Positions 27,671 through 36,479 of a DNA stretch of 64,000 bases are shown here, one piece after another (positions within the stretch are counted from its first letter, which is position 1; each line of letters opens with the position of its first letter). The stretch is from assembly GCA_026954015.1 (NCBI GenBank), contig JAIXLP010000077.1, positions 40,162 through 104,161 on the forward strand, read 5' to 3'. The stretch comes from Burkholderiales bacterium. Its GTDB lineage: Bacteria > Pseudomonadota > Gammaproteobacteria > Burkholderiales > Burkholderiaceae_C. A program made the translations under genes and the position numbers. The notes beneath the pieces are model-generated. The model saw only the letters and a list, made by a program, of their open reading frames with translations. It ran no database searches and was not told the DNA's origin.

Positions 27671-29613
27671 TGGATGAACTGCGCAACGCCCAGGCGGACG
27701 TCGGGCGCTTTCGCCTGCGACTGGCGGCCGTGGGCGCGCTCGTGCTCGTGGCGTTCGCGCTCATCGCGTGGCGCCTGTACGTGCTGCAGGTGGTGCGCTA
27801 CGACGACCTGGCCGAGCAGGCCGAGAGCAACCGCACCGCGGTGGTGCCCATCGTGCCGATGCGCGGAGAAATCCTGGACCGCAACGGCGTCGTGCTCGCG
27901 ACCAACTATTCGGCCTACACGCTGGAGATCACGCCCTCGCGTGCGCTCGACGTGGATGCGACGATTGCGGCGCTGTCGACCATCGTCGAAATCCAGCCGC
28001 GCGACAAGCGCCGCTTCAAGCGCCTCATGGACGAGTCGCGGCGCTTCGACTCGCTGCCGATCCGCACGCGCCTCACGGACGAGGAGGTGGCGCGCTTTGC
28101 GGCGCAGCACTGGCGCTTTCCCGGCGTGGAGATCAAGGCGCGGCTGTTTCGCACCTACCCGCTGGGCGAGATCGGCAGCCACGCCATCGGCTACATCGGT
28201 CGCATCAACCAGAAGGAGAAGGAGCGCATCGAGGACACCGACGACGCGGCCAACTACCGCGGCACGGACTACGTCGGCAAGCTCGGCGTCGAGCAAAGCT
28301 ACGAGGCGACCCTGCACGGCCAGACCGGCGTGGAACTGCTGGAAACCTCGGCCGGCGGCTACGCGGTGCGGCGGCTGGAAAACCACCCGGCCACGCCGGG
28401 TGGCACGGTGATCCTCTCGATCGACATCAAGCTGCAGAAGATGGTCGAGGACCTGTACGGCGATCGGCGCGGCGCGCTCGTGGCGCTCGATCCGCGCAGC
28501 GGCGAGGTGCTGGCGCTGGTGTCCAAGCCCACGTTCGACCCCAACCTCTTCGTCGAAGGCATAGACCAGGAGAGCTGGCAGGCGCTCAACGAGTCGATCG
28601 ACAAGCCGCTGCTCAACCGCGCGCTGCGCGGCACCTACCCGCCGGGCTCCACCTACAAGCCGTTCATGGCGCTGGCCGCGCTGCAACTGGGCAAGCGCGA
28701 CCCGAGGCTGGTGATCAACGACCCGGGGTATTTCAACTTCGGCGGGCGCACGTTCCGCAGCCACGAGGGGGGGCTGGGCGGCGTGGACATGACGCGCGCC
28801 ATCCAGTATTCGAGCAATACGTACTTCTATTCGCTCGCCGTGGACATGGGCGTGAACGCGATCCACGACTTCATGGCGCCGCTCGGGTTCGGGCAGCTCA
28901 CCGGCATCGATCTGGGCGGCGAGGTGCGCGGCATCCTGCCCAGCACCGAGTGGAAGAAGAACGCGTACAAGCGCGCCGAGATGAAGAAGTGGTTCCCCGG
29001 CGAGACGGTGTCTCTCGGCATCGGACAGGGCTACAACAGCTTCACGATGCTGCAACTGGCGCTGGCCGAGTCGGTGCTGGCCAACGGGGGCACGCGCTAC
29101 ACGCCGCACGTGGCGCGGTCGGTGCGCGACGCGGTGACTGGCGCTGTCACGCCCGTGCCCATGCCCGCCGGCGAGGCGTTGGGCTTTCGGCCGCGAGACC
29201 TCGACATCGTGCGCAGCGCGCTGGCCGCGGTGAACCAGGCCGGCACGGGCAGGCGCATCTTCGCGGGCGCGCCCTATAGCTCGGCCGGCAAGACCGGCAC
29301 CGCGCAGGCGGTGAGCCTGGGGCGCAACGTGCGCTACAACGCCAGGCTCATGGAGGAGCACCAGCGCGACCACTCGCTCTTCGCCGCGTTCGCGCCGCTG
29401 GAAGACCCGCAGATCGCGGTGGCGCTGATCGTGGAGAACGCGGGCTTCGGCGCGGCGGCGGCAGCGCCCATCGTGCGGCGCGTGTTCGACTACTGGCTGC
29501 TTGGCCAGTACCCGAGCGAGGAAGACATCGCCGCGGTGGCGCGCGGCCAGGCCACCGTGCCGATCGGCACGCCCCGGCGCGTGGACGAGGTCGAGCTGCC
29601 GGTGCGCCCATAG
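27670..29613 (+). CDS. mrdA: Penicillin-binding protein 2 (elongation transpeptidase)
   Basis: 647 residues, class B PBP that crosslinks septum-independent side-wall peptidoglycan. One N-terminal membrane helix (about 18-40), pedestal domain with IVPMRGEILDRNGVVLATNYSAYTLEI, and transpeptidase domain with the active-site Ser327-x-x-Lys (PPGSTYKPF), Ser381-Ser-Asn383 and Lys541-Thr-Gly. The ATG at 27670 shares a base with the mreD stop; a GTG one codon earlier also fits. rodA does not follow; a convergent gene does. Confidence 0.95.
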   Translation: MDELRNAQADVGRFRLRLAAVGALVLVAFALIAWRLYVLQVVRYDDLAEQAESNRTAVVPIVPMRGEILDRNGVVLATNYSAYTLEITPSRALDVDATIAALSTIVEIQPRDKRRFKRLMDESRRFDSLPIRTRLTDEEVARFAAQHWRFPGVEIKARLFRTYPLGEIGSHAIGYIGRINQKEKERIEDTDDAANYRGTDYVGKLGVEQSYEATLHGQTGVELLETSAGGYAVRRLENHPATPGGTVILSIDIKLQKMVEDLYGDRRGALVALDPRSGEVLALVSKPTFDPNLFVEGIDQESWQALNESIDKPLLNRALRGTYPPGSTYKPFMALAALQLGKRDPRLVINDPGYFNFGGRTFRSHEGGLGGVDMTRAIQYSSNTYFYSLAVDMGVNAIHDFMAPLGFGQLTGIDLGGEVRGILPSTEWKKNAYKRAEMKKWFPGETVSLGIGQGYNSFTMLQLALAESVLANGGTRYTPHVARSVRDAVTGAVTPVPMPAGEALGFRPRDLDIVRSALAAVNQAGTGRRIFAGAPYSSAGKTGTAQAVSLGRNVRYNARLMEEHQRDHSLFAAFAPLEDPQIAVALIVENAGFGAAAAAPIVRRVFDYWLLGQYPSEEDIAAVARGQATVPIGTPRRVDEVELPVRP

Positions 29614-29620
29614 GGCGGTT

Positions 29621-30379
29621 CTAGCGCAGGAACGCGTCGTAGCCGGTCTTGAGGATCAGCACGCCGACGACGGCGATGAAAATCCAGCGCACAAAACCCG
29701 CGCCGTGCCTGAGCGCCAGGCGCGCGCCGAGCACGCTGCCGACCACGTTGGCCAGCGCCAGCCAGAGTGTGAGATGCCACCACACGTGGCCCTTGGCGGC
29801 AAAGAGGATGAGCGAGGAGGCGTTGGTCGAGAGGTTGAGCAGCTTGGCCGAGACCGAGGCGTTGAGGAAATCGTAGCCGAGAAAGCGCACGAAGAGAAAG
29901 ACCAGGAAGCTGCCCGTGCCCGGCCCGAAGAAGCCGTCGTAGAAACCGATGACCGCGCCGATCACGCAGGCCACGAGGCGCTCGGCGCGCAGCGCCAGCA
30001 GCGGCGCATGCACCCTTCCCAGGTCCTTGCGTGCCAGCGTGTAGGCGAGCAGCGCAACGAGGATCGCGGGCAGGAGCTTGCGCAGGATGTCGGCCGAGAT
30101 CAGCGTGACCACCCAGGCGCCGGCGAAGGCGCCGACGAAGGCGGTGAGCGCGGCCGGGAGCATCGCGGGCCAGCGGATCTGCACGCGCCGTGCGTATTGC
30201 GCCGTGGCGACGCCGGTGCCCCAGATGGCGGCACTCTTGTTGGTGCCCAGCAGGTCGCCGGGCAGGGCCGCGGGGTAGGTGGCGAACAGCGCGGGCAGCA
30301 GGATGAGGCCGCCGCCGCCCACGATCGAATCGACAAACCCGGCCAGCAGCGAGGCCAGCGCAACGATGACGGCATCCAT
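29621..30379 (-). CDS. TSUP/TauE-SafE family membrane transporter
   Basis: 252 residues, seven to eight hydrophobic segments in two related halves. The family signatures FVDSIVGGGGLILLPAL near the N-terminus and FYDGFFGPGTGSFLVFLFVRFLGYDFLNASVSAKLLNL in the second half are clear. Members export or import organosulfur or other small anions; substrate here unknown. The ATG at 30379 has no obvious Shine-Dalgarno. Converges with mrdA with only seven bases between stops. A 161-bp repeat lies just upstream of its start. Confidence 0.87.
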   Translation of the reverse strand: MDAVIVALASLLAGFVDSIVGGGGLILLPALFATYPAALPGDLLGTNKSAAIWGTGVATAQYARRVQIRWPAMLPAALTAFVGAFAGAWVVTLISADILRKLLPAILVALLAYTLARKDLGRVHAPLLALRAERLVACVIGAVIGFYDGFFGPGTGSFLVFLFVRFLGYDFLNASVSAKLLNLSTNASSLILFAAKGHVWWHLTLWLALANVVGSVLGARLALRHGAGFVRWIFIAVVGVLILKTGYDAFLR

Positions 30380-30408
30380 CGTGCGGATTCTCGCACCGCC
30401 GCGATAAA

Positions 30409-30569
30409 GGCGACGCTGAACAAGCCCCTTGCGCGCGTCGCATCCCTGCCCGGGGCGGTCTGCGGCGTTGCACATGCGCGCCATGGCTGGGGCCATGTCT
30501 GCGTGTTGCGTCTTGCATCCCATCCCCCTGCAGGGGGCGCCACATCGCGGGGGCTCATTCAGCGCCGCC
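30409..30569. repeat. 161-bp inverted-repeat element, copy B
   Basis: Ends GGCGACGCTGAACAAG (30409-30424) and CTCATTCAGCGCCGCC (30554-30569) are imperfect inverted repeats (13 of 16 positions). Exactly the same length as the element at 34582-34742, and in reverse orientation its centre aligns with it (shared blocks GATGCAAG, CATGGCC, AGCCATGGCG and TGCAACGC). With the terminators next to it, it fills the 387-base gap between the TSUP gene and the GMC gene. No coding potential seen. Confidence 0.7.
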
Positions 30570-30571
30570 AT

Positions 30572-30630
30572 AAAAAAAGCACCCGACATGCAGGTGCTTG
30601 GAAAAAAGCGGCGCCTCTTGGTGGGCGCCT
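30572..30630 (-). terminator. Tandem intrinsic terminators downstream of the GMC oxidoreductase gene
   Basis: Read on the minus strand, GGCGCC (30629-30624) and GGCGCC (30615-30610) form a stem followed by GC and six U. Then AAGCACC (30599-30593) pairs with GGTGCTT (30583-30577), followed by more U. Two stacked rho-independent terminators end transcription coming from the gene that stops at 30767 and insulate the TSUP gene. Confidence 0.75.
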
Positions 30631-30766
30631 TGTCATATTCTGATGGGATGGTCTTGCTGGTGGTGTCTCCCCGGCCCTCGCGGGGCACGTGTCGTCGCAC
30701 CCGGAGTGGCCAAGACTGTAGTCAGCGGCGCCTGGACGCGCATCGGGATTTTCCCGAATAGCGCGA

Positions 30767-32434
30767 CTATCGGTCAGCGGTCATCCATTGCGCCGCCATC
30801 TCGGCCATCATGAGCGTGGGGCTGTTGGTGTTGCCGCTCGTGATCGTGGGCATGGCGCCCGCGTCCACCACGCGCAGGCCCTCGACGCCGCGCACGCGCA
30901 GGCGGGCGTCGAGCACCGCCTGCGGGTCGTCCGCGCGGCCCATGCGCGTGGTGCCCACGGGGTGAAAGATGGTGGTGGCGATGTCGCCCGCCAGGCGCGC
31001 GAGGTCTTCGTCGCTCTGGAACTGCACGCCGGGCTTGTATTCCTCGGGCCGGTAGCGCGCCAGCGCCGGTTGCGCGGCGATGCGGCGCGTGATGCGCAGG
31101 CTGTTGGCGGCAATCAAACGGTCTTCGGGCGTGGACAGGTAGTTGGGCGCGATCGCGGGCGCGTCCTTGAAGTTGGCGCTCCTGATCTGCACGCTGCCGC
31201 GGCTCGTGGGCTGCAGGTTGCACACGCTGGCGGTGAAGGCGGGGAACTCGTGCAGCGGCTCGCCGAAGGCATCGAGCGACAGCGGCTGCACGTGAAATTC
31301 CAGATTGGGCCGCTCGCGCTCGGGGCCGGAGCGCGTGAACGCGCCGAGCTGCGAGGGCGCCATGCTCATCGGGCCGCTGCGCGTGAAGAGGTACTGCAGC
31401 CCGATCCAGGCCTTGCCGAAGGGGTCGCTCACCAGCGTGTTGAGCGTGGGCACGCCCTGCACCTTGAAGACCGCGCGGATCTGCAGGTGGTCCTGCAGGT
31501 TGGCGCCCACGCCGGGCAGGTCGTGGATCACCGGGATGCCGTGGCGCTGCAGGAGCGCGCCGGGGCCTATGCCCGAGAGCTGCAGCAGTTGCGGCGAGTT
31601 GATCGAGCCCGCGCTCAGGACCACCTCGCGCGCGGCGTGCACCGTCACCTGCTGGCCGTCCCTGAGCACCTGCACGCCGGTGCAGCGCCGGCGCCCGTCG
31701 GGCTCGTGGGTGACGATGAGCTTCGTCGCCTGCGCGCCGGTCCAGATGGTGCAGTTGGCGCGGGCCTCGCAGGTGGGGCGCAGGAAGGCCTTGGCGGTGT
31801 TCCAGCGCCAGCCGCGGCGCTGGTTCACCTCGAAGTAGCCCACGCCCTCGTTGTTGCCGGTGTTGAAGTCCGTGGTCGCGGGGATGCCCGCCTGCACGGC
31901 GGCGGCGGCAAACGCATCCAGAATCTCCCAGCGCAGGCGCTGGCGCTCCACGCGCCACTCGCCGCTGCTGCCGGTGGAAAAGTTGGCGTGCAGGCGCTTG
32001 AAGTCTTCGGGCACGCCCTCGGGCCGGTCCAGCCGCCAGTGGTCTTCGTGGCGCTTGAAGGTGGCGAGCACGTTGCTCCAGCGCCAGGCGTCCTCGCCCG
32101 TCACGTCGGCCCAGTGCTCGTAGTCCTGCGCCTGCCCGCGCAGGTAGAGCATGCCGTTGATGCTCGAGCACCCGCCCAGCGTCCTGCCGCGCGGATAGCG
32201 CAACTGGCGGCCGTTCAGGCCCGCGTCGGGCTCGGTCTGGTAGAGCCAGTCGGTGCGCGGGTTGCCGATGCAGTAGAGGTAACCCACGGGGATGTGGATC
32301 CAGTGGTAGTTGTCGCGCGGGCCGGCCTCGAGCAGCAGCACGCGCCGTTGCGGATCCTTGCTGAGCCGGTTGGCGAGCAGCGAGCCGGCGGTGCCGGCGC
32401 CGATGATGATGGTGTCGAAGGTGGTGTTGCTCAT
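30767..32434 (-). CDS. GMC-family FAD oxidoreductase (choline/alcohol dehydrogenase-like)
   Basis: 555 residues. N-terminal FAD site DTIIIGAGTAGSLLANRLS and LLLEAGP; GMC signature 1 around RTLGGCSSINGMLYLRGQAQDYEHWA; signature 2 around SAGSINSPQLLQLSGIGP; C-terminal catalytic His in IFHPVGTTRMG and the GNTNSPTLMMAEMAA end. Oxidises an alcohol; choline, aliphatic and polyethylene-glycol dehydrogenases share this look, so the substrate cannot be named. I started at MSNTTFDTII; an in-frame GTG at 32461 gives nine more residues. Monocistronic, with tandem terminators beyond its stop. Confidence 0.88.
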   Translation of the reverse strand: MSNTTFDTIIIGAGTAGSLLANRLSKDPQRRVLLLEAGPRDNYHWIHIPVGYLYCIGNPRTDWLYQTEPDAGLNGRQLRYPRGRTLGGCSSINGMLYLRGQAQDYEHWADVTGEDAWRWSNVLATFKRHEDHWRLDRPEGVPEDFKRLHANFSTGSSGEWRVERQRLRWEILDAFAAAAVQAGIPATTDFNTGNNEGVGYFEVNQRRGWRWNTAKAFLRPTCEARANCTIWTGAQATKLIVTHEPDGRRRCTGVQVLRDGQQVTVHAAREVVLSAGSINSPQLLQLSGIGPGALLQRHGIPVIHDLPGVGANLQDHLQIRAVFKVQGVPTLNTLVSDPFGKAWIGLQYLFTRSGPMSMAPSQLGAFTRSGPERERPNLEFHVQPLSLDAFGEPLHEFPAFTASVCNLQPTSRGSVQIRSANFKDAPAIAPNYLSTPEDRLIAANSLRITRRIAAQPALARYRPEEYKPGVQFQSDEDLARLAGDIATTIFHPVGTTRMGRADDPQAVLDARLRVRGVEGLRVVDAGAMPTITSGNTNSPTLMMAEMAAQWMTADR

Positions 32435-32618
32435 GAAGGAACGGGCGCGGTCGGGTTGCACCGATTGTGCGACGCGCCCGGGCGCGGGGGAAGTATTTTC
32501 CGGTTACTCTTAAAATGAAAGCTGCCGGCGCTTGATGGAAGGGCGCCACAGCCGGTTTTGTTCATGGGCCAGGTGCCTATGGGCGCGCCCGCGCTGTTGT
32601 GTGACACTTGGCGCCTTC

Positions 32619-33734
32619 ATGCCGTCCTACACACCACCGTCACTGGTCTGCGAGCGCACGCCGTCGCCCTGTGCGCGTCTGCAGGGCGACTGGGTGGCCG
32701 CGGCCTTCGCCGACCGCGGCGCGGCGCGGCGGCTCGCGCGCCAGTTGCGCGCCTGCGGCGCCGGGGATGCGTGGGACCTGGCGCAGCTTGGGCGGCTGGA
32801 CCATATCGGCGCGCAGGTGCTGTGGCAGCACTGGGGCGGGCGCTGGCCCGAGCGCCTGGAGCTCTCCGATGCGCAGCGCGCGCTGCTCGAGCGCGTCGCG
32901 CAGTTCTCGCCCGCCGAGCAGCCGCAGGTGCATGCGCCCTCGCGCCCGATCGACCACCTGGGCATGCTGGTGCTGCAGGCGCTGCGCTACGGGCGCGATA
33001 TGGTCGAGCTCGTGGGCCAGTTGCTGCTCGACGTGCTGCGTCTGGTGCGTGCGCCCGCGCGCGGGCCGTGGCGCGATTTCTCCGGCCACGTCTACCGCAT
33101 GGGCGCGGCGGCGCTGCCGATCACCGCGCTCGTGGGGTTTCTCATCGGCATCGTGCTCGCCTACCTGATGAGCCTGCAGTTGCGCCAGTTTGGCGCCGAG
33201 GCCTTCATCGTGAACATCCTGGGCATCTCGCTGATCCGCGAGCTCGGGCCCATGCTCGCGGCCATCCTCGTCGCGGGGCGCTCGGGCTCGGCGATCACCG
33301 CGCAGATCGGCGTGATGCGCGTGACCGAGGAGCTGGACGCGATGCGCGTGATGGGCATCGCGCACGGCTTTCGGCTGGTGATGCCGCGCGCGCTCGCGCT
33401 GGCGGTGGCGATGCCGCTCGTGGCGCTGTGGACGACGCTCGCGGCGCTGGCCGGGGGCATGCTCGCGGCGGACCTGACGATGGGCATCTCGCCCGCGTAC
33501 TTCGCGCAGGCGCTGCCGTTGGCGGTCAACGCCTCCAACCTGTGGGTTGCCATGGGCAAATCGGTGGTGTTTGGCGTCGGCATTGCGCTCATCGGCTGCC
33601 ACTGGGGGCTGAACGTGAAGCCCAACACGCAGAGCCTGGGCGAGGGCACGACCGCGTCGGTGGTGAGCGCGATCACCATGGTGATCCTCGTGGATGCGGT
33701 GTTCGCCGTGGCGTTCAGGAACTTCGGGGTGTGA
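32619..33734 (+). CDS. MlaE-type ABC permease with N-terminal STAS-like extension
   Basis: 371 residues. The C-terminal ~250 residues are an MlaE permease (PITALVGFLIGIVLAYLMSLQLRQFGAEAFIVNILGISLIRELGPMLAAILVAGRSGSAITAQIGVMRVTEELDAM), while the first ~100 residues (RLQGDWVAAAFADRGAARRLARQL..LDHIGAQVLWQHWG) resemble a STAS domain fused to it. Moves lipids between membranes together with the ATPase and the MCE protein downstream. The ATG at 32619 begins the natural N-terminus; longer frames extend upstream without a ribosome site. Two bases separate it from the ATPase gene. Confidence 0.88.
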   Translation: MPSYTPPSLVCERTPSPCARLQGDWVAAAFADRGAARRLARQLRACGAGDAWDLAQLGRLDHIGAQVLWQHWGGRWPERLELSDAQRALLERVAQFSPAEQPQVHAPSRPIDHLGMLVLQALRYGRDMVELVGQLLLDVLRLVRAPARGPWRDFSGHVYRMGAAALPITALVGFLIGIVLAYLMSLQLRQFGAEAFIVNILGISLIRELGPMLAAILVAGRSGSAITAQIGVMRVTEELDAMRVMGIAHGFRLVMPRALALAVAMPLVALWTTLAALAGGMLAADLTMGISPAYFAQALPLAVNASNLWVAMGKSVVFGVGIALIGCHWGLNVKPNTQSLGEGTTASVVSAITMVILVDAVFAVAFRNFGV

Positions 33735-33736
33735 GC

Positions 33737-34546
33737 ATGCCCACGATCGCGCCGCCGAACCCTGCCATCGTCGAGATCCGCGACCTGGCCACGGTGTTCG
33801 GGAAGGGCACCGAGGCGTTCACGGTGCACGAGGGGCTGAACCTGACGGTGCGCGCGGGCGAGATCGTCTCGCTCGTCGGCGGCTCGGGCACGGGCAAGAC
33901 GGTGCTGCTGCGCCACATCCTCGGGCTCACGCGTCCCACGCGTGGCGGTGTGAGCGTGCTCGGGCGCCCGGCGTCGGAGCTGGTGGGCGACGGCGCGAGC
34001 AGCCGCGTGGGCATGCTGTTCCAGCACGGCGCGCTGTTCTCGGCATTCAGCGTGCTGGAGAACGTCGCGTTCGCGCTCGAAGAGCTCGGAACGCTGCCGC
34101 GCGACGTGGTGCGAGCGGCGGCGATGGTCAAGCTGCGCCTCGTGGGCCTGGCGGCCGAGACTGCGACCCGCATGCCCGCCGATCTGTCGGGCGGCATGAT
34201 CAAGCGCGTGGCGCTGGCGCGCGCGCTCATCATGGACCCGCCGCTGCTGCTGCTCGACGAGCCCACGGCGGGGCTCGACCCGAACAGCTCCGATGAATTC
34301 TGCGCACTCTTGCGCGAGCTGCACGCGCAGCTTGGGCTCACCGTAATCATGGTGACGCACGACCTGGACACGCTGTACGCGCTGTCCACGCGCGTGGCGG
34401 TGCTCGCGGAAAAGCGCGTGATCGTCGAGGGTACGCCGCAGGAGGTAGTGCGCCTGCGCCACCCGTTCATCGAGCATTTCTTCCTCGGGGAGCGCGGTCG
34501 GCGCGCGGCTGCGCCCCCGCCGTCCACCCCGGGGGCGGGCGTATGA
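33737..34546 (+). CDS. MlaF-type ABC ATPase
   Basis: 269 residues. Walker A GGSGTGKTVLLRHI, Q-loop FQHGALFSAFSVLENVAF, signature LSGGMIKRVALARAL, Walker B LLLLDEPTAGLDP and switch THDLDT. The FQHGALF Q-loop and GGM signature are typical of the MCE-associated (Mla/Mkl) ATPases. C-terminal tail is Ala/Pro-rich and unstructured. After its stop a 161-bp repeat interrupts the otherwise tight operon. Confidence 0.92.
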   Translation: MPTIAPPNPAIVEIRDLATVFGKGTEAFTVHEGLNLTVRAGEIVSLVGGSGTGKTVLLRHILGLTRPTRGGVSVLGRPASELVGDGASSRVGMLFQHGALFSAFSVLENVAFALEELGTLPRDVVRAAAMVKLRLVGLAAETATRMPADLSGGMIKRVALARALIMDPPLLLLDEPTAGLDPNSSDEFCALLRELHAQLGLTVIMVTHDLDTLYALSTRVAVLAEKRVIVEGTPQEVVRLRHPFIEHFFLGERGRRAAAPPPSTPGAGV

Positions 34547-34581
34547 AAAAATACCCGTATCCCGTCCGGGCCCTTCCCTAT

Positions 34582-34742
34582 GGCAACGCTGAACCAGTAC
34601 AGGCGATGCAGCGCGCCTTGGTTAGTGACGCGATGCAAGGCGTAAACCACAGCCATGGCCATAGCCATGGCGAGGATTTGCAACGCAGCAGCGCGCGCAC
34701 ACCAAGGAGGCGCTGCGTGGCAGGGACTGGTTCAGCGTTGCC
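34582..34742. repeat. 161-bp inverted-repeat element, copy A, inside the MCE operon
   Basis: Perfect 17-bp terminal inverted repeats: GGCAACGCTGAACCAGT (34582-34598) and ACTGGTTCAGCGTTGCC (34726-34742). The centre includes a CCATGGCCATAGCCATGG partial palindrome. It widens the ATPase-MCE gap to 214 bases where the other operon spacers are 2-6. No transposase is encoded and no clear target duplication is visible, so it behaves like a MITE-sized or BIME/REP-like element. The small open frames crossing it are not genes. Confidence 0.8.
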
Positions 34743-34760
34743 TTACATTTGCAGGCGCTG

Positions 34761-35738
34761 ATGGAAAACCGTTCACACGCCCTGGCCGCCGGGCTCTTCG
34801 TGATCGTCGTGGCGGCGTTGCTCGCGGCGCTGGGGCTGTGGCTCACGCGCGACCGCGCGAACTACACGCTGTACGAGCTCTCCAGCCGCGAGAGCGTCTC
34901 GGGCCTGCAGCCGCAGGCGGCGGTGCGCTACAAGGGCGTCGCGGTGGGGCGGGTGGAGCGCATCGGCTTCGATCCGCAGCAGTCGGGCAACGTGCTCATC
35001 CGCATCGCGGTCAACGCCGACGCGCCGGTAAGCGCCACCACCTACGCAACGCTGGGCTACCAGGGCGTGACCGGGCTCGCGCACGTGCTGCTCGACGACG
35101 CGCAGGCGCCGCTGCAGCGCCCCGCACCGGGCGCGAGCGGCCTGCCGCGCCTGCCGCTGCAAAGCTCGCCGTTCAGCCAGCTCGCCGAGCAGGGGCCCTT
35201 GATCCTCGCGCGTGTGCAGGAGGCGACCGAGCGCGTGAACCGTCTGTTGAGCGACGACAACCTGCATCACCTGGACACCACGCTGACCGAGCTGAGCGCC
35301 GCCGTGGGCAGCGTCGGCCGCCTCGCGCGCGGGCTGGACGACACCGTGCGCACCGGCCTCGCCCCGGCGCTCGCGCAGGCGCCTGCGGTGCTGAGCGAGG
35401 CGCGCCAGTCGCTCGCCGCGCTGCGCGAAGCAAGCGACAACACCGCCAAGGCGGCGCAGCAGGTGGGGCAGGCGATGCAGGTGCTGAGCGCGCCCGACGG
35501 CGTGCTTGGCGAGGCCGCCCGCAGCGCGCGCGCGCTCACCGGCGTGACCGAGCGCGTGGGCCGCGGCACGCTCGTGCAGGTGGACCGCGCCGCCGACGCG
35601 GTGACGCAGGCCGCGCGGGGCCTGGGCCAGGTGGCGAGCGGCGTGGGCGAGAACCCGCAGTCGCTGCTCTACGGTGCGCCGCGTGCCGCACCCGGACCGG
35701 GCGAGCCCGGCTTTGTTCCACCCCCTGCGGCCCGGTGA
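34761..35738 (+). CDS. MCE-domain (MlaD-type) lipid-transfer protein
   Basis: 325 residues with one N-terminal membrane helix (about 8-30, ALAAGLFVIVVAALLAALGLWL), a single MCE domain (about 37-115; SVSGLQPQAAVRYKGVAVGRVERIGFDP..TTYATLGYQGVTGLAHVLLDD) and a long helical C-terminal part (about 150-300) predicted to form a tube or needle across the periplasm. Residues after 300 are Gly/Pro-rich. Binds the permease in the inner membrane and shuttles lipids. A TTG four codons earlier is in frame, but the ATG at 34761 gives the usual start. Confidence 0.88.
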   Translation: MENRSHALAAGLFVIVVAALLAALGLWLTRDRANYTLYELSSRESVSGLQPQAAVRYKGVAVGRVERIGFDPQQSGNVLIRIAVNADAPVSATTYATLGYQGVTGLAHVLLDDAQAPLQRPAPGASGLPRLPLQSSPFSQLAEQGPLILARVQEATERVNRLLSDDNLHHLDTTLTELSAAVGSVGRLARGLDDTVRTGLAPALAQAPAVLSEARQSLAALREASDNTAKAAQQVGQAMQVLSAPDGVLGEAARSARALTGVTERVGRGTLVQVDRAADAVTQAARGLGQVASGVGENPQSLLYGAPRAAPGPGEPGFVPPPAAR

Positions 35739-35744
35739 TCTTCC

Positions 35745-36407
35745 ATGAAAAATACCAAAATCATAGCTGTCAGCGCATGTCAGACAAGGGCTGGAGCCGT
35801 TTTGTGCTTGATGCTTGCGGCCGCGCTGGCCGCATGCTCGTCCCTGCCGCAACCCCCGGCGGTGGTCGAGACCTACGATTTCGGCCCCGGCCCCACGGCG
35901 GTGGCGCAGGAGCGGCCCGTGCCACGTGCGCCCATCGTGCTCGCGCGGGTGGAGGCGAGCGGCCTGCCCGATGGCACCGCGCTGCGCTACCGCCTTGCCT
36001 ACGCCAACGCGCAGCAGCCGCGGCCCTACGGCCAGTCGCGCTGGAGCCAGCCGCCCGCCGAGCTGCTGGCACAGGCGCTGCGCCGCGAGCTCGGCGCGCA
36101 CCGCGCGGTGCTCGGGCCGGGCGCGCAGGGGCAGATGGTGGCCGGCACGCTGCCCGACGTGCTGCGCGTCGATCTGGAAGAGTTCAGCCAGGTGTTCAGC
36201 ACGCCCGAGCAGAGCGTGGGGCTGGTGCGCGTGCGCGCTTCGCTCGCGCAGGGCGACGCCGGTGGCGAGCAGCGCCGCGTGCAGCGCGTGTTCGTCGCGC
36301 AGCGGCCCGCGGCCACGCCCGACGCCGCGGGCGGCGCGCGCGCGCTTGCCGAAGCCGCCGCGCAGGTGGCGGCCGACGTGCAGGTGTGGCTGCAGCAGCA
36401 ACCCTGA
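35745..36407 (+). CDS. ABC-type transport auxiliary lipoprotein (PqiC-like)
   Basis: 220 residues. Signal peptide with lipobox LAAC at about residue 31 (MLAAALAACSSLPQPP), then the ABC_trans_aux/PqiC beta domain (YDFGPGP.., PIVLARVEASGLPDGTALRYRLAYANAQQPRPYGQSRWSQPPAELLAQAL). Expected to sit in the outer membrane as the receiving end of the MCE machine. Its first codons are made from a copy of the ATAGCTG-AGCGC dispersed repeat, which therefore encodes part of the signal peptide. Six bases follow the MCE gene. Confidence 0.85.
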   Translation: MKNTKIIAVSACQTRAGAVLCLMLAAALAACSSLPQPPAVVETYDFGPGPTAVAQERPVPRAPIVLARVEASGLPDGTALRYRLAYANAQQPRPYGQSRWSQPPAELLAQALRRELGAHRAVLGPGAQGQMVAGTLPDVLRVDLEEFSQVFSTPEQSVGLVRVRASLAQGDAGGEQRRVQRVFVAQRPAATPDAAGGARALAEAAAQVAADVQVWLQQQP

Positions 36408-36479
36408 GCGGGCGACCCGCGCCCGCGCAAGGTTGGGCGCGGCTTTCTAGAATGCGGCTACGTCATCGATAGGCCCGCC

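Noticed and set aside
34622..34846. 74-codon minus-strand frame crossing the 161-bp element
   Set aside because: It is read from the repeat itself and the start of the MCE gene; repeats of this type often yield such frames in databases. No ribosome site or domain supports it.
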